Assembly: GCA_009697495.1 (NCBI GenBank)
Contig: SHUN01000166.1
Location: forward strand, 1 to 6,562
Direction of reading: 5' to 3'
Length of the DNA stretch: 6,562 nt
Source of the DNA: Bryobacterales bacterium
GTDB lineage: Bacteria > Acidobacteriota > Terriglobia > Bryobacterales > Bryobacteraceae
The notes under the pieces are model-generated. The model saw only the letters and a list, made by a program, of their open reading frames with translations, was not told the origin of the DNA and searched no databases. Both the position numbers and the translations under genes were made by a program. This document shows, one piece after another, positions 5,049 to 6,562 of this stretch (positions are counted from its first letter, which is position 1; each line of letters begins with the position of its first letter).

Positions 5049-6248
5049 GTGCCCCAACCCCTCGCAGGCATCAAAGTCCTCGACCTTTCCCACGCCCTCG
5101 CCGGGCCCTACTGCACCCTTCTCCTCGCCGACTCCGGCGCGCAAATCTACAAGCTCGAGCCCAAACATCTCGGCGACATGGGCCGCGGCTGGGGCCCGCC
5201 CTTCGCCGGCGGTCAGGCCAGCTTCTTCCTCGGCCTCAACCGAGGTAAACACGGCATTTCCATTGATCTCAAACACCCCGAGGGCATCAACCTCTGCAAA
5301 CAGCTTGCCGCCCAAATGGACGTACTGATCGAGAACTTCCGTCCCGGCGCCATGGAGCGCCTCGGCCTTGGCTACGAAGCGTTGAAAGGCATCAATTCCA
5401 AGCTCATCTATTGCTCCATCTCCGGCTACGGACAGGACGGCCCCGCGAAGGACGAAGCCGCCATGGATCTGGTCGTCCAGGCCTCCAGCGGCCTGTTGTC
5501 CATCACCGGCACCGATGACGGCGAAGTCACCCGCTGCGGCTACGGCGTCTCCGACATCACCGCCGGCATGTTCGCTGTCATCGGCATCCTCACCGCCCTT
5601 TACGCCCGTCACAAAACCGGCGAGGGCCAGTACATCGACATTTCCATGTTCGACAGTATGATCTCCGCCATGTCGTCAAACTACGCCAGCTTCCTCGGCG
5701 ACGGGAGTATTCCCGGCACCATGGGCACGCGCTACCCCACCGTCGTCCCCTACGGCGTTTACAACACGCAGGACCGCCCCATCGCCATCGCCGCCGGCAG
5801 CGAAAAGCTCTGGACCGCCTTCCGCCGCGCGCTTGAACTCCCCGACGAACCGCAATTCCAAACCAACGCCCTCCGCATCCAAAATCGCGAAGCGCTCGAC
5901 GATATTCTCAAATGCACGTTCCAACGACAATCCGCGCAATACTGGATCGCGACCCTCCAAACGAACGGCGTTCCGAGTTCCCTGGTGCTCAACTTTCAGG
6001 AAGTCGTCGACCACCCGCAAAGCCATTTCCGGCAGATGTTCCCCACGCTGATACACCCAACCGCCGGAGCGCACAGAGTCCCCGGTCCGCCCATTAAACC
6101 GGCTACTCCTCCGCAAATTCCCGCACCCCTGCTCGGCCAGCACACGAAGCAAGTGCTGGCCGATTTGCTAAACCTTGATGCGGAGACCATCGCGGCGCTG
6201 GAAGCAGACGGAGTGATCTTCAGTTCAGAACCGCACCCGCATCCCTAA
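5049..6248 (+). CDS. Family III CoA-transferase (CaiB/BaiF)
   Basis: A 399-residue acyl-CoA:carboxylate CoA-transferase of the formyl-CoA transferase/CaiB/BaiF class, which moves CoA between carboxylic acids through an enzyme-bound aspartyl thioester; a soluble cytoplasmic dimer in the family. Visible signatures in order: GIKVLDLSHALAGPYCTLLL with ADSGAQIYKLEP (residues 8-38), FFLGLNRGKHGISIDL, IENFRPGAMERLGLGYE (95-110), SISGYGQDGP, then AAMDLVVQASSG with Asp140 as the expected nucleophile, TGEGQYIDISMFD, and a conserved C-terminal region with RQMFPTL, PGPPIK and LLGQHTKQVL. Length and all landmarks are normal, so it should be active. The substrate cannot be told from sequence alone. The start is GTG at 5049 without a Shine-Dalgarno. 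It lies alone on its strand, and its last 24 bp overlap the convergent receptor gene. Confidence 0.92.
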   Translation: MPQPLAGIKVLDLSHALAGPYCTLLLADSGAQIYKLEPKHLGDMGRGWGPPFAGGQASFFLGLNRGKHGISIDLKHPEGINLCKQLAAQMDVLIENFRPGAMERLGLGYEALKGINSKLIYCSISGYGQDGPAKDEAAMDLVVQASSGLLSITGTDDGEVTRCGYGVSDITAGMFAVIGILTALYARHKTGEGQYIDISMFDSMISAMSSNYASFLGDGSIPGTMGTRYPTVVPYGVYNTQDRPIAIAAGSEKLWTAFRRALELPDEPQFQTNALRIQNREALDDILKCTFQRQSAQYWIATLQTNGVPSSLVLNFQEVVDHPQSHFRQMFPTLIHPTAGAHRVPGPPIKPATPPQIPAPLLGQHTKQVLADLLNLDAETIAALEADGVIFSSEPHPHP

Positions 6249-6562
6249 CTGAACGTTGCGCGGAAAGTTCAACTGCGCCACCGGCAGGATTCCGAAATCG
6301 GCCGCGGAAGGGTTCCCCGAAGGCGGATCATTCCGAATAGGCGTATTGAAAGCGTTAAACGCTTCACCGCGGAATTCGAGTTGAATTCTCTCGGTAAGGT
6401 TGAACTTCTTGGAGATCATCAGGTCGATCTGCGGCGCCGTCGGGCCGCGAATTCCGTGGAATCGCGACGGCAATTGGACATACTCAAACGGACGGAGCTG
6501 CCGCCAACATGCGTTGAACCGGGTCCTGTCGTTCTGGAACCAGCTAGTCTCCGAACGCGCGT
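6225..6562 (-). CDS. Oar-like TonB-dependent receptor, C-terminal part (runs off right edge)
   Basis: The minus-strand frame is open from the window edge to TGA at 6227-6225, giving 111 residues. It reads WFQND near the edge, then FEYVQLPSRFHGIRGPTAPQ, IDLMISKKFNLTERIQLEFR with GEAFNAFNTPIRNDPPS, and ends FPRNVQLGMRVRF. The GEAFNAFN strand and the final aromatic residue are typical of the last barrel strands of Oar-like receptors; the C-terminal Phe is used by the barrel assembly machinery. It is a different gene from the receptor at the left edge, which points the same way but is represented by its N-terminus. The 3' end overlaps the CoA-transferase gene tail to tail, with no terminator hairpin seen between them. 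Confidence 0.88.
   Translation of the reverse strand, partial: ARSETSWFQNDRTRFNACWRQLRPFEYVQLPSRFHGIRGPTAPQIDLMISKKFNLTERIQLEFRGEAFNAFNTPIRNDPPSGNPSAADFGILPVAQLNFPRNVQLGMRVRF

Noticed and set aside
5028..5612. Minus-strand ORF of 194 codons
   Set aside because: Shadow of the CoA-transferase, whose motifs are all intact on the plus strand.

Overview
The window reads as a high-GC bacterial chromosome, most likely Acidobacteriota (Solibacter/Bryobacter-like). The main reason is Oar-type TonB-dependent receptors with an N-terminal carboxypeptidase-regulatory-like domain, which are greatly expanded in that phylum. Three separate receptor genes or pieces occur here. DUF1259 (LppY/LpqO) and CaiB/BaiF proteins fit the same background. 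The assignment is inference; no rRNA or tRNA marker is present.

Layout. 1-1064 (minus): N-terminal 354 residues of an Oar-like TonB receptor, running off the left edge, with a good sigma70-type promoter upstream. 1133-1422 (minus): a previously hidden, broken low-molecular-weight phosphatase/ArsC-like gene, whose frame runs straight out of the end of the next gene through a TAA. 1423-2340 (minus): an exported DUF1259 protein with an internal duplication. 2382-2758: a near-perfect 188-bp tandem duplication whose second copy ends just inside the start of hipB. 2748-4347 (plus): a hipB-hipA toxin-antitoxin pair. 4366-4729 (plus): a second, internally deleted and frameshifted TonB receptor remnant abutting hipA. 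4745-4957 and 4954-5031 (plus): a small antitoxin-like gene followed, with a GTGA overlap, by a toxin reading frame that stops after 25 codons. 5049-6248 (plus): a family III (CaiB/BaiF) CoA-transferase. 6225-6562 (minus): the C-terminus of another TonB receptor, convergent with and overlapping the CoA-transferase.

How it fits together. The outer parts are ordinary metabolic and outer-membrane genes. The middle, about 1.1-5.05 kb, is an accretion zone: one intact-looking TA operon, one decayed TA-like pair, two gene remnants and a fresh duplication. HipB would repress its own operon from sites in the upstream DNA, and that is the DNA that has been duplicated. HipA keeps its ATP-loop, lysine and catalytic loop but has Gly where the family's metal-binding Asp is expected, so its toxicity is in doubt.

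Two cross-cutting patterns deserve attention. Several start codons here lack a Shine-Dalgarno sequence and sit exactly 6 nt after a -10-like hexamer, the signature of leaderless transcription. The frameshifts in the remnants sit mostly in homopolymer runs, so read-level confirmation is needed before calling all of them biological.
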